This document shows positions 31,806-40,094 of a DNA stretch of 64,000 bases, one piece after another. The position numbers and the translations under genes were made by a program. The stretch comes from Hamadaea flava (lineage in GTDB: Bacteria > Actinomycetota > Actinomycetes > Mycobacteriales > Micromonosporaceae): positions 558,001 through 622,000 of the forward strand of contig NZ_JAMZDZ010000001.1 of the NCBI RefSeq assembly GCF_024172085.1, in the 5' to 3' direction. Positions within the stretch are counted from its first letter, which is position 1, and every line of letters starts with the position of its first letter. The notes beneath the pieces are model-generated. The model was given only the letters and a program-made list of their open reading frames with translations, ran no database searches and was not told the origin of the DNA.

Positions 31806-33878
31806 ATGAACGTGGTACGCAGAGTGGCGGCGCTGGTCGCCCTGACGCTCGGCCTGTCGGCGCCCGCGCTGCCGGCGCACGCCGGCGCCAACGGACTGAA
31901 ATCCGGGATGACGTGGACCGTCACCGGTCAGCAAGACGGCTACGTGCACATTGGAGCCGATGCGCAGACGAATCCCTATTCCGGCGACACCGAGATCGAC
32001 CATTACCTGCCCGTGCTGTGCCTGCAGGTGGACGGCCGTGCCGCCCCCGCCGGGATCGAATACGACTTCTACAACGGCTGGGCGCAGGGCGCCGTCCGCG
32101 CCACCGCCGCCGTCCGTGGTGACGCGCTGAGGTCGACCGACGCCGCCGATGCGTTGTGCGTACGCACCTTCGGCGCGGGCTGGCGGCTGGCCGAGTTCCA
32201 CGACGGCCGCTACGGCGACGACTTCTCCTCCGGAGGCGGGTGGTCGTTCTGGGCCGCCGCCGGTGGCAATCTGTTGCCGGGTTCGCGGTTCTGGGTGGCG
32301 ATCAACGACCAGCCGGCCAATCCGTGGGACTCCGAGGGTGCCTGGCCCGATCCCCTGCCGACCGGTACGCAGAACGACCTGATTCTGCGTACGGATCTGA
32401 GCGAGATGGTGAACCCGCTGTTGCGGGTGTCGGCCAGCACCAGCTTCCAGAACCTCGTCCGCACGGCGGTCGGCCGGATGTTCGACGGAGACACCAACGC
32501 GCTGCTGACCGACGTGATCGCCGAGGCGGAGGCGACCGGGACGGTCGACCCCAACGCCCCGGACTGGCTGGCCGTGAAGGACATCGTGGCGCGGTTCCAG
32601 AACATCGACGGGCAGGCGTACCAGCCGCAGATCTTCATCCCGAACTACGAGGAGGGCGTGATCACCGGCAACCCGGTGACGATGGCCGTGCAGGGCACCG
32701 ACGGCCAGACCGCGCTGCCTGCGTACACCTTGGACGGGTCGGGGCAGGTGGCGGAGCACGCTCCGGTGGACGAGGCGTACACGGAGACCTACGAGGTGTG
32801 GCTGCTGACGATCAACGACGGCCTCGGCAACGGCGACGCCGAGACCGCGACCGCCGCCGGCACCACGAGCACCGCGAAGACCTCCAGCACGGCGAGCACG
32901 GCTGCCGGGGACGACTCGGCGCGTACCGAGACCGTCATGGGCATCCAGTCGGTGTGCAACCCGACCGGGCTGCGCAACGACCAGGGCATGGAGTTCCTGA
33001 CCCAGTTCAAGATCGGCTCGCCGGGCTCGGTCGAGTCGTTCTGGCAGGGCGCGCTCGAGGTTCGGCTGATCGTCCTGGGCAAGGGCGGCGTGGAGATCAA
33101 GAACGCGTACTGGGGCAAGATCCTGCGCAAGACGGCCAAGCGCGGCAAGGTCGTCAACATGTTCCTCACGACGTGGGATCGCGCCCAGTTCGGCGACTAC
33201 CTCGCATACAAGTGGGTCGAGGAGGACAGCGGACCGAAGATCGAGATCACCCTCAGCCTGAAGGCGGAGATCAAGCTCAAGCTCAACATCACCGCCGGCC
33301 AGGAAGTCAAGATCACGATCGAGGCCAAGAACGACGACATGGGCATCGGCCTGGTCGGTTTCGGCGAGTCCACCTACATCCCGTACAGCACCGGCACCGT
33401 GGAGTGGAACGTGTGCAGCATGGGCGGCACCGGTGGCACCGGCGTCGACAACTACGCCAGGCAGGCGACGGTCGCCGCCTCGTCCACCTTCCCGGGCTAC
33501 GCCCCGGAACGGGTGAACGACGGGTCGGCGGACACCAGCCTCGGCGGCGGCTACAGCTGGGCCAACAGCTACGGCGACGAGAACTACCCCGGTCTGCAGC
33601 CGCAGTGGGTCCAGCTCGACTTCGGGGTCAACCGGACAGTCGGCCGGGCGGTCGTCTACACCAGCCAGGGATATCCGATCCGGGACTTCGACATCCAGAT
33701 CTGGAACGGGTTCGGCTGGGAGACGGTCGGCACACCGGTCCGCGGCAACACGGCCTTGTCGGTGACCGTCACCTTCCCGCAGCGCTCGACTCGGCTGATC
33801 CGGGTCCTCGGCTACTCGGGCCCCACGCATCAGCAGGGCTACGTGCGGGTCAATGAATTCGAGGTGTACGCCTCCTGA
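31806..33878 (+). CDS. Large secreted protein with C-terminal F5/8 type C (discoidin) domain
   Basis: 690 residues. The signal peptide is RVAALVALTLGLSAPALPAHA. An N-terminal domain (from WTVTGQQDGYVHIG to RLAEFHDGRYGDDFSSGGGWSFWAA) resembles fungal-lectin-like or collagen-tip modules in pattern but is not assigned. A flexible Thr/Ala/Ser linker (near 355-385) follows, then an unknown middle with KIEITLSLKAEIKLKLNITAGQEVKITIEAK. The end (NYARQATVAASSTFPGYAPERVNDG..FDIQIWNGFGWETV..RVNEFEVYAS) is a discoidin domain that binds glycans. GATAGGAG lies before the ATG. Confidence 0.8.
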   Translation: MNVVRRVAALVALTLGLSAPALPAHAGANGLKSGMTWTVTGQQDGYVHIGADAQTNPYSGDTEIDHYLPVLCLQVDGRAAPAGIEYDFYNGWAQGAVRATAAVRGDALRSTDAADALCVRTFGAGWRLAEFHDGRYGDDFSSGGGWSFWAAAGGNLLPGSRFWVAINDQPANPWDSEGAWPDPLPTGTQNDLILRTDLSEMVNPLLRVSASTSFQNLVRTAVGRMFDGDTNALLTDVIAEAEATGTVDPNAPDWLAVKDIVARFQNIDGQAYQPQIFIPNYEEGVITGNPVTMAVQGTDGQTALPAYTLDGSGQVAEHAPVDEAYTETYEVWLLTINDGLGNGDAETATAAGTTSTAKTSSTASTAAGDDSARTETVMGIQSVCNPTGLRNDQGMEFLTQFKIGSPGSVESFWQGALEVRLIVLGKGGVEIKNAYWGKILRKTAKRGKVVNMFLTTWDRAQFGDYLAYKWVEEDSGPKIEITLSLKAEIKLKLNITAGQEVKITIEAKNDDMGIGLVGFGESTYIPYSTGTVEWNVCSMGGTGGTGVDNYARQATVAASSTFPGYAPERVNDGSADTSLGGGYSWANSYGDENYPGLQPQWVQLDFGVNRTVGRAVVYTSQGYPIRDFDIQIWNGFGWETVGTPVRGNTALSVTVTFPQRSTRLIRVLGYSGPTHQQGYVRVNEFEVYAS

Positions 33879-33885
33879 GCGACCC

Positions 33886-33920
33886 GATCCGGTTGCTCCT
33901 GCAACGGGAGCAACCGGATC
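33886..33920 (+). terminator. Rho-independent terminator
   Basis: GATCCGGTTGCTCC pairs with GGAGCAACCGGATC (14 pairs) and is followed by TTCGTGTTT, eight bases past the stop of the secreted protein. Confidence 0.85.
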
Positions 33921-34000
33921 TTCGTGTTTCCACCTTGATCCGCTGGGTACGCGATCTTCGCAAGGCCACATGGCAAGGCCAGAAGACGGGGGGTCTTCTG

Positions 34001-35056
34001 ATGATCAGCACGCAAGAGCTGAACCTTTTGGCCGGAGCCAAGGTGTATGACGGAGCCGGCGAGAAGATCGGGTCGGTCGGCCGGGTCTATCTCGACGGTG
34101 ACGACGGGCACCCGGCTTGGGTCGCCGTGCGTACCGGATGGTTCGGCACGAACGAGAACTTCGTGCCGCTGGACGACCGGAGTCACATCGAGGGTCACAA
34201 GCTCCATGTGTCGGCGATGAAGGACGAGGTAAAGCACGCGCCGCAGGTGGAGCGCGACTCCGGGAACCTGAGCGAACGCTCGGCGGCCGAGTTGGACCGG
34301 TACTACTACAACCTGCCGGCCGGCAAGTTCGCCGATCGCGGCGGGTCCGCGACGACCGAGCGAGCCGCCGCGTCCGATCAGGCCAGAGCGGTTGGCCAGC
34401 ATCGGGCGCCGGACCAGCCGCGGACCGATGATCAGGCCCGGCTGGGCAGCGACATGCGGACGGGCGACCAGACCCGGACGGCTGACAAGACCGGCATGGA
34501 CGACCGGACCGGCATGGCCGGCCGAGCCGGGATGGACGACCGACCTGGGATGGACAGCCGAGCCGGGATGGACAGCCGTGCCGGGATGGACAGCCGTGCC
34601 GGGATGGACAACCGTGCCGGGATGGACAACCGAGCCGGAATCGACAACCGCGCCGGGATGGGCGAGAGGTCCAGGAACCTCAACATCACCCGCTACGAGG
34701 AGCAGCTGCGGACCGGCAAGCAGGACGTGGAGACCGGCAAGGTCCGCCTGCGCAAGCACGTGGTGACCGAGAACGTGGACATCACGGTCCCGGTCAGCCA
34801 CGAGGAGGTCCGGGTCGAACGCCACCCGATCGACCAGCCGGGGGCGCAGCGTCCGGGCGCGCAGCCGTTCGCTGAGGAGACCGCCGAGGTGATCCTGCAC
34901 GAGGAGCGGCCGACCGTCAGCAAGGAGACCGTGCCGGTGGAGCAGGTCGGCCTCGTGACGGAGACCCACACCGAGCAGCGGCACGTGAAGGACACGGTAC
35001 GCAAGGAGCAGATCGACGTGGAGGACGACCGCTCCGAGCGTGACCGCCGGAGGTAG
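34001..35056 (+). CDS. PRC-barrel and DUF2382 stress-type protein with six-residue repeats
   Basis: 351 residues. An N-terminal PRC-barrel (LAGAKVYDGAGEKIGSVGRVYLDGDDGHPAWVAV) is joined to a C-terminal DUF2382 domain (TRYEEQLRTGKQDVETGKVRLRKHVVTENVDITVPVSHEEVRVER..RKEQIDVEDD). Between them lie ten six-residue repeats of the kind AGMDSR (residues 164-223). DUF2382 proteins are common in actinobacteria and deinococci and are linked to stress; no enzyme activity is known. A G-rich site lies before ATG 34001. The repeat number may vary between strains. Confidence 0.88.
   Translation: MISTQELNLLAGAKVYDGAGEKIGSVGRVYLDGDDGHPAWVAVRTGWFGTNENFVPLDDRSHIEGHKLHVSAMKDEVKHAPQVERDSGNLSERSAAELDRYYYNLPAGKFADRGGSATTERAAASDQARAVGQHRAPDQPRTDDQARLGSDMRTGDQTRTADKTGMDDRTGMAGRAGMDDRPGMDSRAGMDSRAGMDSRAGMDNRAGMDNRAGIDNRAGMGERSRNLNITRYEEQLRTGKQDVETGKVRLRKHVVTENVDITVPVSHEEVRVERHPIDQPGAQRPGAQPFAEETAEVILHEERPTVSKETVPVEQVGLVTETHTEQRHVKDTVRKEQIDVEDDRSERDRRR
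34490..34669 (+). repeat. Ten tandem 18-bp repeats inside the PRC-barrel gene
   Basis: Units such as GCCGGGATGGACAGCCGT follow each other in frame and encode [AT]GMD[DSN]R. The central copies are nearly identical, which suggests slippage. Confidence 0.85.
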
Positions 35057-35078
35057 CCGGCCGGGCTGCGGCTGAGGC

Positions 35079-35675
35079 TCACCCGAGGATGAGCCGCAGC
35101 CCCACGATGGTCATCGTCCCGGCGACCAGGCCGTCCAGTACGCGCCAGGTCGCCGGGCGAGCCAGTTTCGGGGCGAGCCGACGGGCGGCACCGCCCAGTC
35201 CGGCGAACCAGACCGCGCTGGCGAGCGCGGCCCCGGCGGCGAACCACCACCGGTGGTTCTCCTGGCTGGCCAGTCCGCCGAGCAGGAGCACGGTGTCCAG
35301 GTAGACGTGCGGGTTGAGATAGGTGAAGGCCAGGCACGTCAGCAGGGTGGCGCGCAGTCCCGCGCCACTGCCCGCCGCCGCTTCGAGGAGCCCGGGTCGC
35401 AGCATTCGGCGTACCGCCAAGGCGGCATAGGCGAGCAGGAACGCGGCGCCGGACCACCGGATGGCGTCGAGCACTACGGGACGGTCGGCGACCACGGAGC
35501 CCAGACCCGCCACCCCGGCCGCGATGAGCAGCGCGTCGGACGCGGCGCAGACCAGGACCACCGGCAGAACGTGCTCACGGCGCAGCCCTTGCCGCAGCAC
35601 GAAAGCGTTCTGGCTGCCGATGGCGACGATCAGGCCGAGCGAGGCGCCGAATCCGGCGAGCAGCGAGGTGAGCAC
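35079..35675 (-). CDS. lysE: LysE/ArgO-family amino acid exporter
   Basis: 198 residues with six membrane helices. LAGFGASLGLIVAIGSQNAFVLRQGLRREHVLPVV is the family signature, and FTYLNPHVYLDTVLLLG is the second (NPH) signature. Known members export L-lysine and L-arginine and are induced by a divergent LysR regulator, just as here. GTG 35675 is preferred because the signature starts at once; upstream in-frame ATGs at 35702 and 35711 are possible. Confidence 0.9.
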   Translation of the reverse strand: MLTSLLAGFGASLGLIVAIGSQNAFVLRQGLRREHVLPVVLVCAASDALLIAAGVAGLGSVVADRPVVLDAIRWSGAAFLLAYAALAVRRMLRPGLLEAAAGSGAGLRATLLTCLAFTYLNPHVYLDTVLLLGGLASQENHRWWFAAGAALASAVWFAGLGGAARRLAPKLARPATWRVLDGLVAGTMTIVGLRLILG

Positions 35676-35704
35676 CCGGCAACCGTAGGAACGCCGCTGC
35701 ATGC

Positions 35705-35745
35705 AGTCCAACTAATGTTTCTTAGGCTTGATTAGTATTGCTTAG
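35705..35745. promoter_or_regulatory. Divergent lysE / regulator control region
   Basis: An AT-rich patch holds repeated CTTAGG and TTAGTATTG strings (TTTCTTAGGCTTGATTAG, then TATTGCTTAGG). This is unusual in this GC-rich window and fits a LysR-type binding site shared by the divergent pair. The regulator GTG follows directly, so its mRNA has a very short or no leader. Confidence 0.55.
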
Positions 35746-36642
35746 GTGACCTTGGACTCGGCCCAGCTGCAGACTTTCGCCGCGGTGATCCGTGAGGGCA
35801 GCTTCGACGCGGCGGCGCGGGCGCTGAACGTCACCGCGTCGGCGGTGAGCCAGCGGATCAAGGCGTTGGAGCAGACGGCCGGGCAGGTGCTGGTCCGACG
35901 GGCCAAGCCCTGTGTGGCCACGGCAGCAGGCGAGCCGTTGCTGCGCCTGGCCGGGCAAGTGGCACTGCTGGAGCGGGAGGCGCTGGACGCGGCCCGGGGC
36001 GGCGTGCCGGAGCCGGCCGGCGAGACCTGGACGCGGCTGCCGATCGTGGTCAACGCCGACTCGCTGGCCACCTGGTTCCTGCCCGCGCTGGCGGCGGTTC
36101 CGGAGGCTGCGCGATTGCTGTTCGACGTGCACCAGGACGACGAGGACTACACCGCCGAACTGCTGCGCAGCGGCACCGTGATGGCCGCAGTGACGACGCA
36201 GAACGTGCCCGTGCAGGGCTGCCGGGTGCAGCGGCTGGGCACCATGCGGTACCTGCCGGTGGTCGCGCCGGGCGTACGGGAGCGGTGGTTTCCCGGCGGC
36301 GGCAGCGCGGAGGAGTTCGCGTACGCCCCGATGCTGTTGCTGAACCGCAAGGATCAGCTGCAACACCGATTTCTGCGTACGCTGACACGGCGGTCGCTGG
36401 ATCCGCCGATCCACTACATCCCGTCGGCGGACGCGTTCAACCGCGCGATCGGGCTCGGGCTCGGCTGGGCGCTGATGCCGGAGCCCTTGGCGACGGCCGA
36501 GATCACGGCCGGCCGGGTGCTGCGGCTGCCCGGCCGGCCGGTGAACGTTCCGTTGTACTGGCAGCACTGGAAGCTGGAGTCGGCGGCGCTGACCACCCTG
36601 ACGACGGCCGTACGCGACGCCGCAGCGACCGCGTTGCGCTGA
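35746..36642 (+). CDS. lysG: LysR-family regulator of the LysG/ArgP type
   Basis: 298 residues. The helix-turn-helix is LQTFAAVIREGSFDAAARALNVTASAVSQRIKALEQTAGQVLVRR and the effector domain follows. The gene is divergent from the LysE exporter, matching the well-known LysG-LysE pair in which the regulator senses intracellular lysine or arginine and activates export. GTG 35746 is the only start that keeps the full first helix. The tail SADAFNRAIGLGLGWALMPE is typical of ArgP-type effector domains. Confidence 0.9.
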   Translation: MTLDSAQLQTFAAVIREGSFDAAARALNVTASAVSQRIKALEQTAGQVLVRRAKPCVATAAGEPLLRLAGQVALLEREALDAARGGVPEPAGETWTRLPIVVNADSLATWFLPALAAVPEAARLLFDVHQDDEDYTAELLRSGTVMAAVTTQNVPVQGCRVQRLGTMRYLPVVAPGVRERWFPGGGSAEEFAYAPMLLLNRKDQLQHRFLRTLTRRSLDPPIHYIPSADAFNRAIGLGLGWALMPEPLATAEITAGRVLRLPGRPVNVPLYWQHWKLESAALTTLTTAVRDAAATALR

Positions 36643-36845
36643 GACTGCTTGAGGAAACGTTCGGCGCGGTCGGTCTCGATCCGCGCGATGGAGGTCGGCA
36701 TGCGTCCCCGCGCCCTCCCGGCCCTTCCGCGCGGTGGCCGGCTCGGGACACTCTTTCCGCGCGATCATGAACTTTTGGTCGTGATCGACCGGCGTGTCGC
36801 GTCCCGGCGACCCTGATCGTTTCCCGACGGGACTGATCAACTCCC
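36643..36845. other. Left part of a 616-bp gap without an intact gene
   Basis: No frame gives family-like sequence. This stretch leads into the 16-bp tandem repeat and, further right, into an SDR remnant. Confidence 0.5.
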
Positions 36846-36941
36846 GGACACGGTCGACTCCGGACACGGTCGACTCCGGACACGGTCGACTCCGGACACG
36901 GTCGACTCCGGACACGGTCGACTCCGGACACGGTCGACTCC
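36846..36941. repeat. Six tandem copies of a 16-bp repeat
   Basis: GGACACGGTCGACTCC is repeated six times without change. Each copy contains the palindrome GTCGAC. The array is outside any gene, between the lysG regulator and an SDR remnant. Confidence 0.95.
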
Positions 36942-37079
36942 GGGCAGGGACGGCTACGGGCGGGGTCGACTTCGGTCAGGGGAGCCGAACGGACTGGGCG
37001 TGGCGGAAGGTGTCCCAACAGCTCCCACCGCGCCTTGACCTGCCGCAGGCGTGGGTAGATCTGCTTGTGGTGAGGCACG

Positions 37080-37173
37080 ACGTTCGCGCCGTCGTGGCCG
37101 AGGCGTTCGGCGATGGCCCGGCCGAAGCCCCGGGTTGCCCCGTGACGATCGCGGTCCGTCCGCTGAGACTCAT
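37080..37173 (-). pseudogene. SDR N-terminal fragment with frameshift
   Basis: ATG at 37173 opens MSLSGRTAIVTG, the first strand and glycine loop of a short-chain dehydrogenase. The next residues GATRGFGRAIAERLGHDGANVV follow in another frame; one missing base in ACGGGGCAACCC (near 37140) explains the shift. SDR similarity then stops at about 37080. It is a broken and truncated gene. Confidence 0.6.
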
Positions 37174-37258
37174 GCGCGATCCCTTCAAGATCGCAGTCAG
37201 CCCCAAAATCGCCCAGCGGTCGGCCACCCGACCTCACGTGATCACGCCATCTTTTTGG

Positions 37259-38017
37259 CTAGTAGGTCTCCAGCGTCGCCACGGCCCCGCTCAGGTCGCC
37301 CGATCGCAGCCGCGCCGCCGGGACGGAGACGTACAGCGTGCCGTCGAACGGGAAGGCATCGAGTTTGAGCAGGTGCAGGTGGTCCTCGGCCCAGTAAGGC
37401 GACGGCCCCAGCTCCCAACCCGGCCAGCCGAAGGCGGTGTGGCCGTTGACATCGCCCCACTGCTCGTACACCGGGTGCAACTCCATGCCGAGAATGTTCT
37501 GCCGGTGCGGACCGCGATCAAGCCGGTTCACCACGTCGTCCCACTGGTCCGGCAGAGTGAGAACGGGGACGGCGTCGACCGCGATCCGCTCGTAGGACTC
37601 GGCGGGTTCCGCTGCGGTCCGCTCGACGGCTCGATCCGGGTGGGCGGCGATCACCCGGGCCCAGCCGGGAGAGGTCAGGTCGGCGTCCCACTCGTGCTCG
37701 GGGACCGGGTCGTAGACGAAGACGTTCAGCAGACCCGTCCGCCAGGGCACCGGCTCGCCGAGCAGATCGGCGAGCGCGTCGGTGTCCAGAACGGCGGCGA
37801 GGCTGAGCGGGACGTCGCGGTGATGCGGCCAGGGCGTGCCGGGGTCCAGCAGAGCCGGGCCGCCAAGGGCGCAGCGCCCAGTCGCCGGCTGTCCGGCCTC
37901 AGCCGGCCGCAACTGGAACGCCGGACAGGCCAGGGCCGCCAGCTGGGCGCCGACCGACTCGCCGACCACGTCGGCGCAGAGTCGCGACAGTTCGGCGCGC
38001 TTCGCTCGAAGATCCAT
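37259..38017 (-). CDS. DUF1963 family protein
   Basis: 252 residues. ALGGPALLDPGTPWPHHRDVPLSLAAVLDTDAL is the DUF1963/YwqG opening, LLNVFVYDP is a core strand, and HTAFGWPGWELGPSPYWAEDHLHLLKLDAFPFDGTLYVSVP is the family's C-terminal block (water-soluble beta sandwich). No function is established. ATG 38017 is chosen because the in-frame extension upstream enters the intergenic region. Confidence 0.8.
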   Translation of the reverse strand: MDLRAKRAELSRLCADVVGESVGAQLAALACPAFQLRPAEAGQPATGRCALGGPALLDPGTPWPHHRDVPLSLAAVLDTDALADLLGEPVPWRTGLLNVFVYDPVPEHEWDADLTSPGWARVIAAHPDRAVERTAAEPAESYERIAVDAVPVLTLPDQWDDVVNRLDRGPHRQNILGMELHPVYEQWGDVNGHTAFGWPGWELGPSPYWAEDHLHLLKLDAFPFDGTLYVSVPAARLRSGDLSGAVATLETY

Positions 38018-38145
38018 CCGGGCATTCCAGCACGTACCCCCGACAAACAGCGCGGTCGGCGCATCGCGGTCAGTGGGCATGACGAATCAGCAGGTGTCGA
38101 CGAAGGAATTCCTGTCCCGCCGCAAGCTGGCCCTTATCGCCCGGA

Positions 38146-38181
38146 ATACACAAGAGCAGTTGTGCAACTGCTCTTGTGTAT
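38146..38181. promoter_or_regulatory. 17-bp perfect inverted repeat, ArsR operator candidate
   Basis: ATACACAAGAGCAGTTG and its exact reverse complement are separated by two bases. The right arm ends 14 bases before the ArsR GTG, so a bound dimer would cover the promoter. The AT content is far above its surroundings. Confidence 0.75.
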
Positions 38182-38195
38182 GTCATGATCTGCTG

Positions 38196-38762
38196 GTGAC
38201 TGACAAGATCACCGACTCGAACGTGCTCGCCGCGTTGGCGCACCCGCTGCGCCGGCGCCTGATGGACCTGCTGCGGGCGTACGGGCCGGCCACGGCGAGC
38301 GCGCTCGCCGAGCGCACCGGCGAGGCCATCGGCAACGTCAGCCACCATCTGCGCGTACTAGGCACCGCGGGCCTCATCGAGGAGGCCCCGGAGCTGGCCC
38401 GCGACAAGCGCGAGCGCTGGTGGCGACGGGTCTCGCCCAACCTCGGCTGGTCCCAGGGCGACTTCGCCGCCGACCCGGCCGCGGCGACCGTCTCGGCCGC
38501 GGTCCAGACGATGCTGCTCGACCGGCACTCCGGCGCCGCCCGCGAGTGGCTGGCCACCGAGCACTCCGCCGAACAGGCCGACTGGGTCGACGCGGCGTTC
38601 GTCGCCGACCGCTGGATGCTGCTCACCCCCGCCGAACTCGCCCAGCTCGGCCAGGAGATCATCGACGTCCTGCTCCGCTGGGGCACGCGCGAGATCCCCG
38701 ACGACGGCCACCACCGTGATCCTGTCCTCGTCTTCTCGTACGGAGTTCCCGCACAGCCATGA
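38196..38762 (+). CDS. ArsR-family transcriptional regulator
   Basis: 188 residues. The winged helix is LAALAHPLRRRLMDLLRAYGPATASALAERTGEAIGNVSHHLRVLGTAGLIEEAPE, with KRERWWRRV as the wing. It is longer than metal-sensing ArsR proteins and has no ELCVC-type metal site, so it belongs to the group that controls MFS pumps. GTG 38196 is used. It overlaps the MFS gene by four bases and has a 17-bp palindrome at its promoter, so it probably represses both genes. Confidence 0.9.
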   Translation: MTDKITDSNVLAALAHPLRRRLMDLLRAYGPATASALAERTGEAIGNVSHHLRVLGTAGLIEEAPELARDKRERWWRRVSPNLGWSQGDFAADPAAATVSAAVQTMLLDRHSGAAREWLATEHSAEQADWVDAAFVADRWMLLTPAELAQLGQEIIDVLLRWGTREIPDDGHHRDPVLVFSYGVPAQP

Positions 38763-40018
38763 CCGTTACGCTCACCGCTCCCGCCCCCAGTCCCGCCCCC
38801 GCCGCCGATCACAAGTCCGACTTCGCCAAGTTCTGGTTCGGCGAGACCGTCAGCAAGATCGGCACCGGTGTCAGCACCGTCGCCCTCCCGCTCGCCGCGA
38901 TCACGACCCTGCATGCCAGCACCTTCCAGATCGGACTGCTCACCGCCGCCGGCTGGCTGCCGTGGCTGCTGATCGGCCTGCCCGCCGGGGCGTGGGTCGA
39001 CCGGATGGCCCGGCGCCCCCTGATGATCACCTGCAACCTCGTGTCGTTCGCACTGCTCGTCAGCGTGCCGGTGTCGGCCTGGCTCGGCTGGCTCGGCTTC
39101 ACTCAGTTGCTCGTCACCGCGCTGCTGCTCGGCACCGCCGCGGTCTTCTTCCAGACTGCGTACCAGGTGTATCTGCCGTCGCTGCTGCCGCCAGCGGAAC
39201 TGCCCGCCGGTAACGCGAAGATGCACGGCTCCGAGGCGTTCGCCCAAGTCGCCGGGCCCGGCCTGGCCGGGGGCATCACCCAGGTCCTCGGCATCCTCAC
39301 CGGGCTGCTCGTCAACGCGGCGACGTTCCTCGTCTCGACCGTCTGTCTGCTGCGCATCCGGGCCCGCGAGGTGGTCGCGCCGGTCCCCCGCGACTCCAGC
39401 CTCACCCGCGACATTCGCGAAGGTCTGCGCTTCGTCGTCCGCGACCCGTATCTGCGGGTGTTCTCCGCCTTCGGGGCCGCCTTCAACCTCGCCTTCATCG
39501 CGTACCAGGCGGTTCTCGTGGTCTTCCTCGTCCGGGAGGTCGGCGTCGACAGCGCACGCGTCGGCGTACTGCTGATGGGGATGAGCGCCGGAGCGGTCCT
39601 CGGCGCGTGGGCGGCCACCCGGATCTCCCGCCGCTTCGGCAGCGCCCACGGCCTGCTGCTCGCAGTCTTCGGCACCGCACCGTTCGCGGTGCTGATTCCG
39701 CTGACCGCACCAGGCTGGCGGCTGATCCTCCCGGTGATCGGCGGCGCGATGGTCGGCGCGGGCACCGCCGTCAGCAACGTGATCCGGGGCAGTTTCCGCC
39801 AGCTCTACACACCCCGGCCGCTGCTGGGCCGGGTGAGTGTCAGCATGATGTTCCTCAACTTCGGCACGATCCCCCTCGGCGGGATCATCGGCGGCGCGCT
39901 CGGCCAGTGGATCGGCGTACGTCCCACGGTGTGGATCATGGCGGTGACGGTGGCCTGCTCGCCGCTGTTTCTCCTGATCGGACCGTTGAAGCGATCCCGA
40001 GACCTCCCCGCCGCATAA
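38759..40018 (+). CDS. MFS efflux transporter
   Basis: 419 residues with about twelve membrane helices. The signature between helices 2 and 3 is AGAWVDRMARRPLMITCN, and ATRISRRFGSAHGLLL is its counterpart in the second half. Similar to the MFS_3/enterobactin-exporter-like group paired with ArsR regulators. Probably exports a drug-like compound; the ligand is unknown. The start ATG overlaps the ArsR stop. Confidence 0.9.
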   Translation: MTVTLTAPAPSPAPAADHKSDFAKFWFGETVSKIGTGVSTVALPLAAITTLHASTFQIGLLTAAGWLPWLLIGLPAGAWVDRMARRPLMITCNLVSFALLVSVPVSAWLGWLGFTQLLVTALLLGTAAVFFQTAYQVYLPSLLPPAELPAGNAKMHGSEAFAQVAGPGLAGGITQVLGILTGLLVNAATFLVSTVCLLRIRAREVVAPVPRDSSLTRDIREGLRFVVRDPYLRVFSAFGAAFNLAFIAYQAVLVVFLVREVGVDSARVGVLLMGMSAGAVLGAWAATRISRRFGSAHGLLLAVFGTAPFAVLIPLTAPGWRLILPVIGGAMVGAGTAVSNVIRGSFRQLYTPRPLLGRVSVSMMFLNFGTIPLGGIIGGALGQWIGVRPTVWIMAVTVACSPLFLLIGPLKRSRDLPAA

Positions 40019-40034
40019 CCCGCGCCGGTTCAGC

Positions 40035-40061
40035 CAGCTCGGCCCGCATGGGGCCGAGCTG
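40035..40061. terminator. Bidirectional terminator hairpin
   Basis: CAGCTCGGCCC pairs with GGGCCGAGCTG (11 pairs, five-base loop) between the convergent ends of the MFS gene and 40095-40574. Confidence 0.75.
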
Positions 40062-40094
40062 ACCGGGATCCTGTTACGACGGTCGCGCTGACGT

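Noticed and set aside
36846-36941. CRISPR array
   Set aside because: The 16-bp units are head to tail with no spacers and no cas genes are in the window.
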